NCBI GenBank assembly: GCA_004194705.1
Contig: SADC01001371.1
Span: forward strand, 1 to 64,000
DNA: 64,000 nucleotides
Direction of reading: 5' to 3'
Origin: Ditylenchus dipsaci
Taxonomy: Eukaryota > Nematoda > Chromadorea > Rhabditida > Anguinidae
Below, piece by piece: positions 54,591 through 64,000 of this stretch (positions are counted from its first letter, which is position 1; every line of letters begins with the position of its first letter). Below the pieces are notes generated by a model. The model did not search any database, was not told the origin of the DNA, and saw nothing but the letters and a program-made list of their open reading frames with translations. A program made the translations under genes and the position numbers.

Positions 54591-55184
54591 CGGTTTCGGG
54601 TGGTTTGGTTGGTTTTGGGTGTGTTGGGTGCTTTTGGCCATTTTTGGATGTTTGGGTGGCTTGAGGTGGTTTTGAGTAGTTTGGGGTGGTTCGGACACAA
54701 TCTAAAAATTTTCGAAAAAACAACAGGGGGACCAAGGCAATCATTAAATGAAAATATTCTTAAGTGAAAAAAAAACAACAGGGGGACCAAGGCAATCTTA
54801 GAATGAAAAAAAAGGACGAAACGTTTCGTGCTTTTTTTCATTTGAAAAAAAAGCACGAAACGTTTCGTCCTTTTTTTTCATTTGAAAAAAGTGCTGAAAC
54901 GTCCCTTTACCACATCTATTATACCCTCATCTATTATACCCCCTACTTATATAGCCCTATCTCAGTGCGATCGCTTGACTAATAGTACCTGAACACCTTG
55001 ATTTCACCTTTTGGATGACTTGGATACCAGAGTATAACTGGGCGGAAGGGCCAGTTATCAAAACTTTGTTCAATCCCTCACGAACAAAAGTAATATTAGA
55101 ACGCAAAGCGCAGCAAAATAAAAAAGAAAATAAAATTCAGAGAAATTTCAATTTGGAATTCAAAAATATCGAATTTTCGGCGCT

Positions 55185-56140
55185 ACTGTAATATACCCCC
55201 CCCCCCAAAAAACGCTACTGTAATATACCCCCCCCCCCAAAAATCGACCTACTGTAATATACCCCCCAAAAATCGACTTTTTTAGGAGTGGTCAAAACCC
55301 ATTTTTAAGCAATAATTTCGCCATAAAAGGACCAGAAAAGCAATTTAAATAGGGTTCAAGGGCTGTATTGGGAGGGGAAGGGACAAAACAGGGCCACTTT
55401 TATAGTGCCTATAAGTCCAAAGAGTATTAATTCTCTAAGCGTTGAAGTCACTTTCAAACCCAGCCACTTGTGGTGCACGTAAAAGGATAAGGACTCGAAC
55501 TGATCGGACCGATCAGCCGGGTGGATCCTGATGGTTGTCGTTTAACTTTTGGATGGCTGAGCCTCTGGCTCGTAGCCTCAGGCTGGAAAATGGGGAGACC
55601 CTTTTCGGCCGAAAAATCAAAGATGTTGAACATAGTTTTGAAAACTGGGGCCTACCGCATAAATAACTCTGGTATGCATGTTTTTCATGCATCCAGAGTC
55701 ACTTTCGAGTGATTTGTGTCTAAGGTATGTGGGTGTGCGCATCTCAACTCCAAGCCCCCAAGCCCCCTGCGCCCCGAAGGGGGCGCAGGGGCTTGAGAGT
55801 TAGAGATGCGCGCACGCACTTACCTTAGACATGATTCCGAGAAGTACACTTGATCATAAAATGCATATAGAGTCTATTTTTGCCACGGCCCGAGTTGAAA
55901 AACATGGTAAAGCAGCTAAAAAAAAGTGGCCCCTGTATTATTCCCTTCCCTCCCAATACAGCCCATAATCCCTTTTAAATTGCTTTTCTGGTTCTGTTAT
56001 GGCAAAATTTTGACTTAAAAATGGTTTTTGGACACTCCTAAAAAAGTCGATTTTTGGGGGGGGTATATGACAGTAGGTCCGATTTTTGGGGGGGGGTATA
56101 TTACAGTAGCTTTTTTGGGGGGTATATGACAGTAGCGTCG
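55185..56140. repeat. Fold-back with CTACTGTAATATACCCCCC ends
   Basis: Three tandem CTACTGTAATATACCCCCC words with C-runs (55188-55275) are mirrored by GGGGGGTATATxACAGTAG words (56045-56135). Inside lies a copy of the GGGCTGTATTGGGAGGGG fold-back family (55350-55990) with the GTCTAAGGTATGTGGGTGTG centre. Nesting is likely. Confidence 0.75.
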
Positions 56141-56260
56141 AATTTTCGAATTGGGCCCGAATGCGAATGCCCAAATGCGGTGAGGCCCGAATGCGTATCA
56201 ACGAACAAATGCAACATTCACATAAAAGTTAATCACACAATGCAACTCTACCCAACAAAT

Positions 56261-56266
56261 TTTATT
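56261..56266 (-). terminator. AATAAA poly(A) signal of the micropeptide gene
   Basis: AATAAA on the minus strand, about 80 nt after the stop codon of the 40-aa frame. This is a sensible 3' UTR length. Confidence 0.55.
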
Positions 56267-56343
56267 GAAGAAAACAAGAACAGACGAGACAGAGAATTAG
56301 ATCAGCTTGATGCACAATTCTTCATGAGATCAAGGAAGTGGTC

Positions 56344-56466
56344 CTACTGCTGCTGCTGATTGATCTTCTGCTTGGCTTGCTCGATGTACACGTCCAAATA
56401 GCCGAGATGGTAGGCGACTCCGGTAGCAACCAACGAAATCACGAACAGACAAAGCACAGCACCCAT
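56344..56466 (-). CDS. Single-pass membrane micropeptide, 40 aa
   Basis: An intact intronless frame encodes 40 residues: MGAVLCLFVISLVATGVAYH forms a strong membrane segment at the N-terminus, and the rest is polar, ending in four Gln. A TATA box lies about 110 nt upstream, the leader is pyrimidine-rich (TTCTTTCTCTCTGCC), and an AATAAA follows the stop, so it has the make-up of a complete small transcription unit. I do not recognise the family. The layout (short hydrophobic helix, short charged tail) resembles small regulators or subunits of membrane complexes, but that is only analogy. It lies between a large fold-back and the RRN3 gene, on the opposite strand. Confidence 0.6.
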   Translation of the reverse strand: MGAVLCLFVISLVATGVAYHLGYLDVYIEQAKQKINQQQQ

Positions 56467-56572
56467 TTTGAAGGAAGAAGAGAGACGAGGAAAAAAGGCA
56501 GAGAGAAAGAAGAAAGCAACTGAACACCACAGAGATTGCGAGCAACACTGATAAACAGAGAGCAATATTTGC

Positions 56573-56580
56573 CTTATATA
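56573..56580 (-). promoter_or_regulatory. TATA box (TATATAAG)
   Basis: TATATAAGGC on the minus strand, about 107 nt before the start codon of the 40-aa frame. A start site about 30 nt downstream would leave a leader of about 75 nt. Confidence 0.5.
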
Positions 56581-56724
56581 CTTCCTGAACAAGTCTTGTA
56601 CGTACGGAAATGTGAAAATGTGGATTTCAAATTGTCAAAGTCTCATCGCGACTCGCGAGATCATTTTTATGCACAACATGCCTCTACCAAGCTTACGCCG
56701 AGCTGATCATTACTCTTTCATGCC

Positions 56725-56815
56725 GGCACGTGAAAAAATTTGCCCGGACCGAAACTTGCCCGCGCCCAAAATTTGCCCTGGACAAAATTTGCCCGTCCAT
56801 AATTTAAAATCGCGA
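56725..56815. repeat. AAATTTGCCCG word array
   Basis: Four AAATTTGCCCGG- or AACTTGCCCG-like words lie in about 75 bp, without an inverted partner nearby. It looks like one end of a fold-back of the short-word type. Confidence 0.4.
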
Positions 56816-57177
56816 AATTGCTGACAGCAAAGCAGTGCTGGAAATAGTCACAATCGATTTCTCGATGATTTTGGCCCTAGAAGTCACTAAACTAACTAAA
56901 AAAGTAAATTAAAACACCCCCAGAGGGACTTGGACTTTTGACAATAAGCGATGCGTATATAATGTCGCCACCATCCCCCCTATAAGTTCATACTTAATAA
57001 ATCGTGGAAAACGTTGAAGCAGTCCTTTTGCATCCACAAAAAAGCTTCACTAGAATCAGAAAAAAATACAGTCACCTCTCTAGGTTTAGAACTCTCGGTG
57101 CTCTCCTAGGGTTCCATATTTTTTTCAACTTTAGAGTCTTTTGCCGATACCACCACCCCCCCACCTTTAAAAAAGTA

Positions 57178-57513
57178 CAGGGTGGTCCGATTTTGAGACT
57201 TTTGTTTTGGGTGCGAAATTTTTTATAAGCCTAATTTCGAAATTCTGTTTCCACAGATCGACTTATAATTGATAAGCAATTTTTAGTATATAATGTCAAA
57301 ACACGATTTTTGCTTGGTGTCCCCTGTGGTTTTGGTCCTGGTCTCGGGATGGCCTCTGGATGAGCAAGCACCAAACCAAAGGGTGGCCAAGCGAAAATCG
57401 TGTTTTCGGCATTACATACCAAAAAAATTGCTGTTCAATTCTGAGTCGATATGTGAAAACAGAATTTCGAAATTCGGCCTATAACAAAAGTCTCAAAAAA
57501 TTGGACCACCCTG
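57178..57513. mobile_element. Tc1/mariner-type MITE, 336 bp
   Basis: CAGGGTGGTCCGATTTTGAG starts after TA (57176-57177), and the inverted copy ends at 57513 before TA. The arms continue through TTTCGAAATTCTGTTTxCAC to a CCCCTGTGGTTTTGGTCC core shared with 43200-43335. The element ends 9 bp before the upstream ATG of RRN3. Confidence 0.85.
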
Positions 57514-57522
57514 TACATTCAG

Positions 57523-60110
57523 ATGCCCTGCTTTAACCCTTGTTTAGAAAGCATGCCCGCTAGAGTCTTGAAGCCTAAAGAGGATCCGGTTTCAGGAAAA
57601 GAAATAATACAATCTTATGTCGAGGTTAGACCAAATCGGACCTGTCTGCCACGTTATATCATTCATTTCTAGCTACGACCTTTAGCTGTCGATAAATATA
57701 ATCAATTGCACAAAGCATTAGACTTATTCGAGTCGTGGGACGCTCAATCAAAGATCGGCTTTCTATCGCAATTCATGGATTTGGCAGATATCCTGGAAAG
57801 CAATTGCTCCGACATCGTAGCTCAATTTTGCGTAAGCTTTTAATAAAAGTCTAGTAATTCTACTATTCTTCTTCAGCGCTTGAAATGGATTACAGTACCA
57901 TCAGTTATTCGCCAGAATTTCGTCGATTTCCTAGCTTCTCTTGCTATCTTGCACACCTCTCATGTTGAAAGCATTTTGAAGTCAGTGACAAGTCATTTCA
58001 TACCCGAGCTTAAAATGGACTCTGCAAGTGCGTCATTCCATTTTGAACGATTTAATGGAAAACAGTTTAGCAAAAGAAATGCGGCTATCTCTTTCTTCTG
58101 GAGATCAGGAAGAAATTTATCAATTAGCTCATCGTTGTGTGGAGCACATCATATCATGCTGTCCGCGGTAGAGTAGTTTTATTCACGTATGGTTAATATT
58201 TTTGTCTCTATTAGATACACATCATCGCTGAATAAATGTTGTGCCCTCAATTTCCCTCACTTCCGACATCATACGCTGAAAATCATGGGTATGGTAAGCC
58301 TAATTAGTATTTTTTTCAGCCGACATTTTTTGTCGGCTGATCGAACCTGGCCAAAAATGTTCTCTTACCGAAAAAACGTAATAAAATCGGTTGGCCACAA
58401 CGACAAGCCTATTTCTGAGTGCTGTAGCTTTTAAGATGCTTATTATTGCAGGTTATATTCGCAATTTGATCGTATTAGGCGAGCAGTTCCCTAGTTTCGG
58501 CCAAGATTTGTGGTCTTTGATCATTGATCATATGGTTCACCTCGACGTTAGTGTTTTTATCAGCAATTTCTTAAGGCAGTGTTTTTTTGTTATAGACTGC
58601 ATCCTTTGGAAAAGCGTCGTTTGATTCTGAGCAAATCTTTCAATCAGTAGGCTTTTGTTGTTTTTTTTAATTAGTTTTACTATTTCATTACTTTCCGGTT
58701 AAAAATGAGGAATTATCGCCTCGAAGACCGTGCTTAGACACGTTCATCGTAATGGCAAGCTCTTGCGACATTGGTATGAGGTTGGATCTGTGTATAGCAA
58801 TGGTTCTGGGATATCTCTTACCGAACGAAGACTCAAAATCAAATTTTCTCGGGGAATTACTCCAGGGTAATTTTATTTTCCCTTGAGCTGACTTTTTACT
58901 TTGTCCTTATAGATGAAAACTTCAAATGGATCTTGAAAACTTCGAATGACGTTGATAAGTTCAAAATGTTGCTTAGAGGATTTGATGAGCACGTCGTCTC
59001 TGCTTTTAATGTTCACTCAGTTTCCTTCTTGTGGTTTTACCTTTCTAGTATTTCTGAGGTATTTTTATCTTCTTACCGGTGCTGCATACAATTTCGTTGC
59101 TTTTGGATTATAACCCCCGCAGACCTAAACGCCCCCCCCCCCCCCAAAGTACTGGAGTAGACCCTCCCCACTATAATTATTTAAGGGTACCTGAAACCAC
59201 CATTTTTTATTTTTTTTTTGTTTTTGAAAAAGGATATATTAGTAGTGGCCAGGTCCTGAGCCTAAGTCTAAATAGTTGGGCGCTGATTATGTTCCAGTAG
59301 CGCCCAATTTTCAATTTTTGTTTAGGAGAATAGCAAAAAGATGCTAGAGTGCTTATGGCAATGTCTTGTTATCGCGCGGTCGCCAAATGAATGGAAGAAG
59401 TCTCAGCATGCTGTAGCGTTTCTGGGTGGTTTTTTAGCACACGCTAATTACATTTCGTTATCGTGAGTTCATCACCTCTGTGATTGCTTGGTAGATTCAT
59501 TGAATCTGTTTAGAACGGCGCATAGTTACTTAAAGAATATGTTGAAATTTTGTCTTGCCTACTTAGACAATCTTGATGCAAAATCCACTAAGAAATCAGT
59601 TTCTTGTGTTCAGCACGGTTTGTTCTACGCAACAGTGCAATCGATACTCTATGTCCTATGCTATCGCTGGAAAGAATTTGATGAAATCGAAGGTTTTTTC
59701 TGGTTCTTTATCTTTGTAATCTTATTTATTCAGACTTGAAGTGTTATATTCAAAAGAAGCTTGTGAAAATCCTAAAAAGTCATTTGAATCCACTACGATG
59801 TGTTTCTCGTGTTGTGGTTCAGTATTTTGATAAAGTTAACAGGTACTAGCGGATTTGTGTGACTCCTGTGGTTTTTCAAATACTTATATTCTAGGCGTTT
59901 GAAAATTATCGAAAATACTTTGGTACAAGAAGCAAATGGAAATTTCGTTGTTGTTGCGGCCGAACTCTATTTTCCGTTCAGTTTAAATACAATGAAGATG
60001 TGATTCTCGATTCTGTAAAACCAATTATTGCCGTTGATTTTAGGTGCTCGTCTATATTTTTGCCGCTTCAAAGACGATTCATTCCATGTGAAAAACGAAG
60101 GAAGAAGTAA
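57523..60110 (+). CDS. RRN3: RNA polymerase I initiation factor RRN3/TIF-IA
   Basis: Exons: 57523 (or 57553)-57624, 57673-57831, 57877-58027, 58071-58167, 58215-58288, 58452-58546, 58596-58646, about 58713-58866, 58913-59058, 59326-59462, 59514-59692, 59734-59842, then about 59891-60110. Family marks: NFVDFLASLAILHTSHVESI, YIRNLIVLGEQFPSFGQDLW followed by LIIDHMVHLD, LWQCLVIARSPNEW...FLGGFLAHANY, FYATVQSILYVLCYRWKEFD, LKSHLNPLRCVSRVVVQYFD. RRN3 bridges RNA polymerase I to promoter factors for rRNA synthesis. Two in-frame ATGs exist; a ttgtttag acceptor just before the second may be a trans-splice site. The start of exon 8 is uncertain. In the last exon the frame changes between YFPF and KYNEDVILDSVKPI, so a base error, an odd intron or a real frameshift is present. 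Confidence 0.85.
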
Positions 60111-60516
60111 TGTGTTTTCAACAGTGAAGAATTAGAGTGAGGAGTTTATTTATTCGATTTCAGGAGTTCTGCGACCATTTGTAGTAGAAGTGAAGATCCT
60201 GAAAAAAAAATTCGAAGAGAACATTGAGTTCGCCCGGTATTGCTTATATTGTCCGTTTTTTTCGCTAATAAAGTCTTGGAGAGCCGTGAGTTAGTGTCTC
60301 TTGTGTTTTTGATTAAAAAAAGGTGGTCCCCGATCATACTTGCATGGCCGCCACTCCGCCGGCGCCCGCCTGGTAAAATTAGCGAATTTGGAACGCCGGC
60401 GGAGGCGGCGAAATTTTCAAAATGTCGGCGGCGGAGGCGGCGGCGCTCATTTTTATAGGTCCCATTTTTATACACATTCATCAATTTTTTTGTAAATTTT
60501 TTTTGACTTTTATTAG

Positions 60517-60955
60517 TAAAGCCTCGTGTCCAATGTCTGAGAGGAAATTCCATGTTTTTTAACGCGGGAAGAGCTGTAAATTTTATTTTGTTCATGCAAT
60601 TTCTTTTCTTTTGGTCACATTTTGTAGCTAAGATTTAGGGCTACCCAATAAAAATTTTCCAGCCACAAATCTGTGAAAAAAACTTTGATAAAAATGCGTT
60701 TCCTCTCACTCTGCCTTTCACTCTGCCATTCACTCTAATGACTGAAAGGCAGAGTGAGAGGAAACGCATTTTTATCAGAGTTTTTCAGAGATTTGTGGCT
60801 GGAAAATTTTTATTGGTAGACCTGAATCTTAGCTACAAAATGTGACCAAAAGAAAAAAGTGTGTATGAACAAAATAAAGTTTACAGCCCTTCCCGCTTTA
60901 AAAAACATGGAATTTCCTCTCAGTCATTGGACACGAGGCTTAACAATGACTAGTT
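60517..60955. repeat. Fold-back with CTCGTGTCCAATGTCTGAGA arms
   Basis: Near-perfect arms of about 200 bp (GCCTCGTGTCCAATGTCTGA, GTAGCTAAGATTTAGGGCTA, GCCACAAATCTGTGAAAAAA) meet near 60733. They are flanked by GC-rich GGCGGCGGAGGCGGCG (60410-60445) and GGCGGCGGCGCT (61118-61132) patches that also mirror each other. It adjoins the 3' end of RRN3. Confidence 0.8.
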
Positions 60956-61267
60956 AAACATGTGTAAAAGGGATATCAAGGTGCTTGAAATATGATGACC
61001 TTATGGCAAGAGAATTTTTTTCAAATACAACTTACTCTTTCCCGACAGCCCGCCTTCCGCTGGCGGCCCGCCGGTAGCAATTTGGCACCTTCAAAGCGCA
61101 AAGATTTTTGATAACCCCTGGCGGCGGCGCTTTTAATTTTTTTGGGAACAGGCAAGTATGTCCTTAACCATACTCCTTTTTGGTGTTGTCGAGTAATTTT
61201 CTCAACTTGCAGCGTATTTTAATTAATTTTTTTAAATTTTGAAATACTTGGCTATTTAAGGTGGAAG

Positions 61268-61680
61268 TTTTAGTCTAACATTAGTATAAAAATTTTCATT
61301 AAATTTTTACATGAAGGACACACACCCAATAATTTTAAAACACTTTGAATAGTCATAACTTTTCTCATACGTCGATTTTGAAGTTCTGTAAAAGCAGATC
61401 GACTCAGCTTGCCCTAGCAATTTTTTCGCTATATAATATGAAAAACACGATTTTCGGTTGGAACCCCCTGTGATTTTCGTCCTTGTCTGTGGATGGTCTC
61501 TGGATGAGTAGCACCCAAACCACAAGGGGAACCAAGCCAAAATCGTGTTTTTCACATTATACACCAAAAAAAATGATAGAGCGAGTTGAGTCGATCTGCG
61601 TTCACAGAATTTTAAAAATCGACGTATGAGAATAGTTATGACCGTTCAAAGTGTTTCAAAATTCTTGGTACACCCTACAC
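61268..61680. repeat. Fold-back with AAAACACTTTGAATAGTCAT arms
   Basis: Arms (AATAGTCATAACTTTTCTCA, CGTCGATTTT) pair with 61605-61670. The core CCCCCTGTGATTTTCGTCCT...GGTCTCTGGATGAG...CCAAACCACAAGGGG is the third copy of the CCCCTGTGGTT hairpin seen at 43200 and 57305. Confidence 0.75.
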
Positions 61681-61927
61681 AATTATTTTCAAAACTATTC
61701 AAATTAGTATCCAGTGTAAGTTGGGTTTTTAAAGTTTACTGTGCACTATGATTTTGTTCAAAAAGTTTATTCTCTTGTACAAATATATTAATTGAGATCT
61801 TCACAAAAAACCATATATACTTAGAAAAATTATCAGACCATAAGTAAATTACACTGATGTTGAATTTTAGAAAATTCTTATTGATTTTGAAGTCTTGAAA
61901 ATACCGTGGAGTTCTACTGCAATATTT

Positions 61928-62937
61928 TCAACGTATCTTTAGATTTGTGGAGTATCTATGGGGCTGGTTTTCAAACACAGTATCATTATTTTTGTTGATT
62001 TGCCTCACAGTGATGGTTGTGGATGGCACACTGTTTTTGTTGTCTTCATCTGTCTCATATGACTCGTCGGACTCAGAAATGATAGAGTTCCGTCTTCTCC
62101 TTGTCTGGCTAGAGTAGGAGCTTTTTGTCTGAAGTTGGTTCTCTTCCTCTTCCGTTACTTCATAGGAATCCTGCCTACGGGAAGATGGACGGCGTAGACG
62201 CTGGAAGAAGAACCGCTTGTCAGATGGGGCAACAGAAACAGGTAGAGACTGACGGCGCCCACGGACGGCATAATTTCATTATCGGGTAATGAATTGCCAT
62301 TGGTTTTAGAAGTAGCTGAGCCTCGGTATCCTGAGTTGGTTGAGGTTGTGCGGAAATGTCTGGGTTGTTGATGACTCTAAACTTTATTCGTTAAACGTCT
62401 GTTTGAAAATATATGAATTGTAAAGCTACCTGTGGTAAGTACAGTGAATTGGTGCTCATCTTCTTAGTATGCTCAATTTCATCTCGAATCGCCTCGTCCA
62501 AATACTGGTTGGATTGGGTGCTGAGTTTGAAGTCAGGTGTTTTATTCATAGCAACAAATTCGCCCAACATATTTAATAAAGAGTCACGCAGCCGAGATTT
62601 TGGCATACTGGAACTAATAGTTAGAGTGTTGTTTTGATCAAGTATAACTAAAAATTTAGTTGAAAATTTTTTATTCTATAAAACAGTTATTAGGCTAGAC
62701 TAAACAAAAGAGATTTGAAATTCAATGATGCAAATAATTAGCGGTGTGGAAAAACACCCTACAGACATTTTGTGAGAGAACACATAGTGTTTCTCAAAAT
62801 CTTGAAGTGGGCAAAAAACGTTCTTAAAATTAACAAAAGAGTTTAACAACCGCGTATATATAGCATTTGCAGTGGGAGTATCTGAACGAAATAACAAAAA
62901 TACACACAAACACTTTCCTTTAGCGTCAGAGTGGCGC
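61928..62937 (-). pseudogene. 3' part of an unrecognised Ser/Arg-rich gene, frameshifted
   Basis: Four minus-strand exons fit: 62914-62937, 62767-62881 (NTPTANAIYTRLLNSFVNFK then ...LQDFEKHYVFSHK), 62430-62607 (MPKSRLRDSLLNMLGEFVAM, ...YLDEAIRDEIEHTKKM) and 61928-62376. In the last exon a frame SHQQPRHFRTTSTNSGYRGS...PDNEIMPSV gives way near 62255 to GRRQSLPVSVAPSDKRFFFQ and ...RRRRNSIISESDESYETDED, ending with the stop at 61928-61930. The jump is one of frame, so either one base is wrong or the gene is broken. RRQS and RRRRNS look like basophilic-kinase sites. I do not recognise the family, and the 5' end was not found. Confidence 0.5.
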
Positions 62938-63198
62938 CTTTACAAAAAGACAAAAAAAAGAAAAAAGTTACGCCCATTTCACAAACCATCAACGAATATC
63001 GTCAATGGCTCGGGGAAATTTGTTTTATAGCTATAATAAATAATTCTGCCTATTATTGTTTTTTTTTAAATATTTTTTATCGAATTGTAATCCCACAAAG
63101 TGCACAAAAGTGATGTATGGAAAATTTACATGAAAGTCAATTTCTAATGTTTAGAAAACTTTTGACCTAAAATTTTCGGCTTTATATATGTTCGATTG

Positions 63199-63602
63199 AC
63201 CTGCCACTGGGTACACTTTTCAAAAAAATTTTTGGTGTATATTATCGAGAATTCGTTTTTATTTCTTTTTCTAGTTCGAGAAACGGATTTTAGTCCATCC
63301 TAACATACTCTGGCCTATTCTTGCCTAAGCGTAAGCCTAAAAACCCTTGGTCCATCTGTTATTTCAAAGCTTATGACGGAGAGGACTTTTAGATTTAGGA
63401 TGGACTCAACCCTATTTTTCTTAATATTATGAAATTCGGTGAACATGTTTCAGCCCATCCTAATATACGCTGGCCTACAACGTGCCTGAGCAAAAGATAT
63501 ATAGTAACAAATCAATAAAATTTCTATAACTTCTAAAGAAAAGTGTACCCAGTCGTTGTACCCAGTTTTTGTAACCAGTCACAATGTGTACCCAGTTGTT
63601 AA
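63199..63602. mobile_element. Element with CTGGGTACA word array
   Basis: CACTGGGTACACTTTTC at the left matches the inverted GAAAAGTGTACCCAGT at 63539. The right end continues as an array of CTGG(G/T)TACA words with ACGA, AAAA and CATTGTGA spacers to about 63602. The left array is a single word. The interior has telomere-like TTGCCTAAGCGTAAGCCTAA and two more GGCCT modules. Same grammar as 32013-32299. Confidence 0.6.
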
Positions 63603-63849
63603 TATACCATATTTTCATATCGACACCAAAAAATATACCTTGTCACTTCCTCTTGATTTTTTGCGTAAAAAATAATTTTTGCCTTGGTATCCCAAGCTGA
63701 CTTTCTCAAAAATAATTGCCTCAAAAATCATTTAAATGCAAAATTTGACGCTTTAACTTGGCGGTATCCAGGCAAACCACCTTATATTGGAATATCCTAC
63801 CAGTCAGTAAATCTAAAATCACTTTAAATGACTATGCTTACGGTTCTCT

Positions 63850-64000
63850 GGGGGTCCCCCGCCAATTCGAATTTTTTTTCCTAATCATTGAGCTTCTTTA
63901 CGGATTTTTCAACTTGGTTTCTAACAAAACCGTACCTAAAGTAAAATTTTAAGCCTTGTTTTGTTAGAAACCAAGTTGAAAAATCCGTACAAAAGTTCAA
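63850..64000. repeat. Hairpin, CCCCCGCCAATTC family, cut by window end
   Basis: GGTCCCCCGCCAATTCGAAT, TTCTTTACGGATTTTTCAAC and GGTTTCTAACAAAAC begin to pair with TTTTGTTAGAAACCAAGTTG at 63959-63978. The end of the right arm lies beyond the window. Confidence 0.7.

Larger units (their letters stand above)
51776..54895. repeat. Long-spaced inverted arms enclosing an RPL26 copy
   Basis: The left arm 51776-51970 carries AAAAGGACGAAACGTTTCGT, ATTGCCTTGGTCCCCCCTGT and TTTTAGATTGTGTCCGAACC. The right arm 54610-54895 carries the same in reverse order and strand, with a duplicated GGTCCCCCTGTTG segment. The spacer holds the broken RPL26 copy and two other hairpin repeats. It could be one composite element or two independent insertions of one family. 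Confidence 0.55.

Noticed and set aside
1..64000. LTR or LINE retroelements
   Set aside because: No reverse-transcriptase (YxDD), integrase or gag-like motif was found on either strand, and no long direct terminal repeats.

Overview
The window reads as nuclear DNA of an invertebrate, most likely a nematode. Recovered genes have many short introns, often 45-60 nt, with GT donors and TTTCAG/TTTTAG acceptors. FLYWCH-type Mutator transposases are present, TTAGGC-like strings (the nematode telomere unit) recur inside repeats, and a ribosomal-protein fragment has nematode-style sequence. I see no bacterial operons, rRNA genes or CRISPR arrays. The species cannot be named from sequence alone.

Host-type genes, left to right: an 18-exon coiled-coil protein of 865 aa (18.07-21.51 kb, minus); a possible 78-aa membrane protein (33.24-33.48 kb, minus); a 15-exon SLC22/organic-cation-type transporter of 581 aa (34.84-43.96 kb, plus) whose introns are full of fold-back repeats; a 40-aa single-pass membrane micropeptide with TATA box and poly(A) signal (56.34-56.47 kb, minus); the RNA polymerase I factor RRN3/TIF-IA (57.5-60.1 kb, plus); and the 3' part of an unrecognised Ser/Arg-rich gene with a frameshift (61.93-62.94 kb, minus). 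Two broken copies of conserved genes sit inside repeat structures: a NAP1-like histone chaperone within a 3.3-kb hAT-ended element (8.84-12.18 kb) and an RPL26 copy lacking its middle (52.56-52.93 kb).

Most of the rest is transposable-element DNA. There is a Mutator-like element with a decayed transposase and an OTU-type cysteine-protease domain (2.27-5.71 kb). A second, FLYWCH-bearing Mutator/Phantom-type element has perfect 87-bp inverted termini (24.29-28.20 kb) and is split by two later insertions with 8-bp target duplications. Two elements (43.98-45.96 and 48.87-51.24 kb) carry a ULP1-like C48 peptidase and no visible transposase. Tens of fold-back elements and MITEs of hAT, Tc1/mariner and pogo type fill the gaps.

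The most unusual signal is in the ends of one set of elements. These are inverted arrays of a 9-nt word of form C-NNNN-TAC(A/C), set between constant spacers. The four variable bases (TCGC, CGGA, TGGG, TCCT) are nearly uniform within an array but differ between arrays. This, with the protease-only cargo, is the best candidate for an undescribed system here.

Stretches over 300 bases not covered by a feature (about 1-1580, 8000-8835, 12200-13430, 16660-17040, 17400-18070, 32770-33240, 33480-33850, 34500-34840, 45965-46495, 54900-55180, 56820-57175, 60960-61265, 62940-63195) were read on both strands. I see only AT-rich sequence, short repeats or repeat remnants in them.
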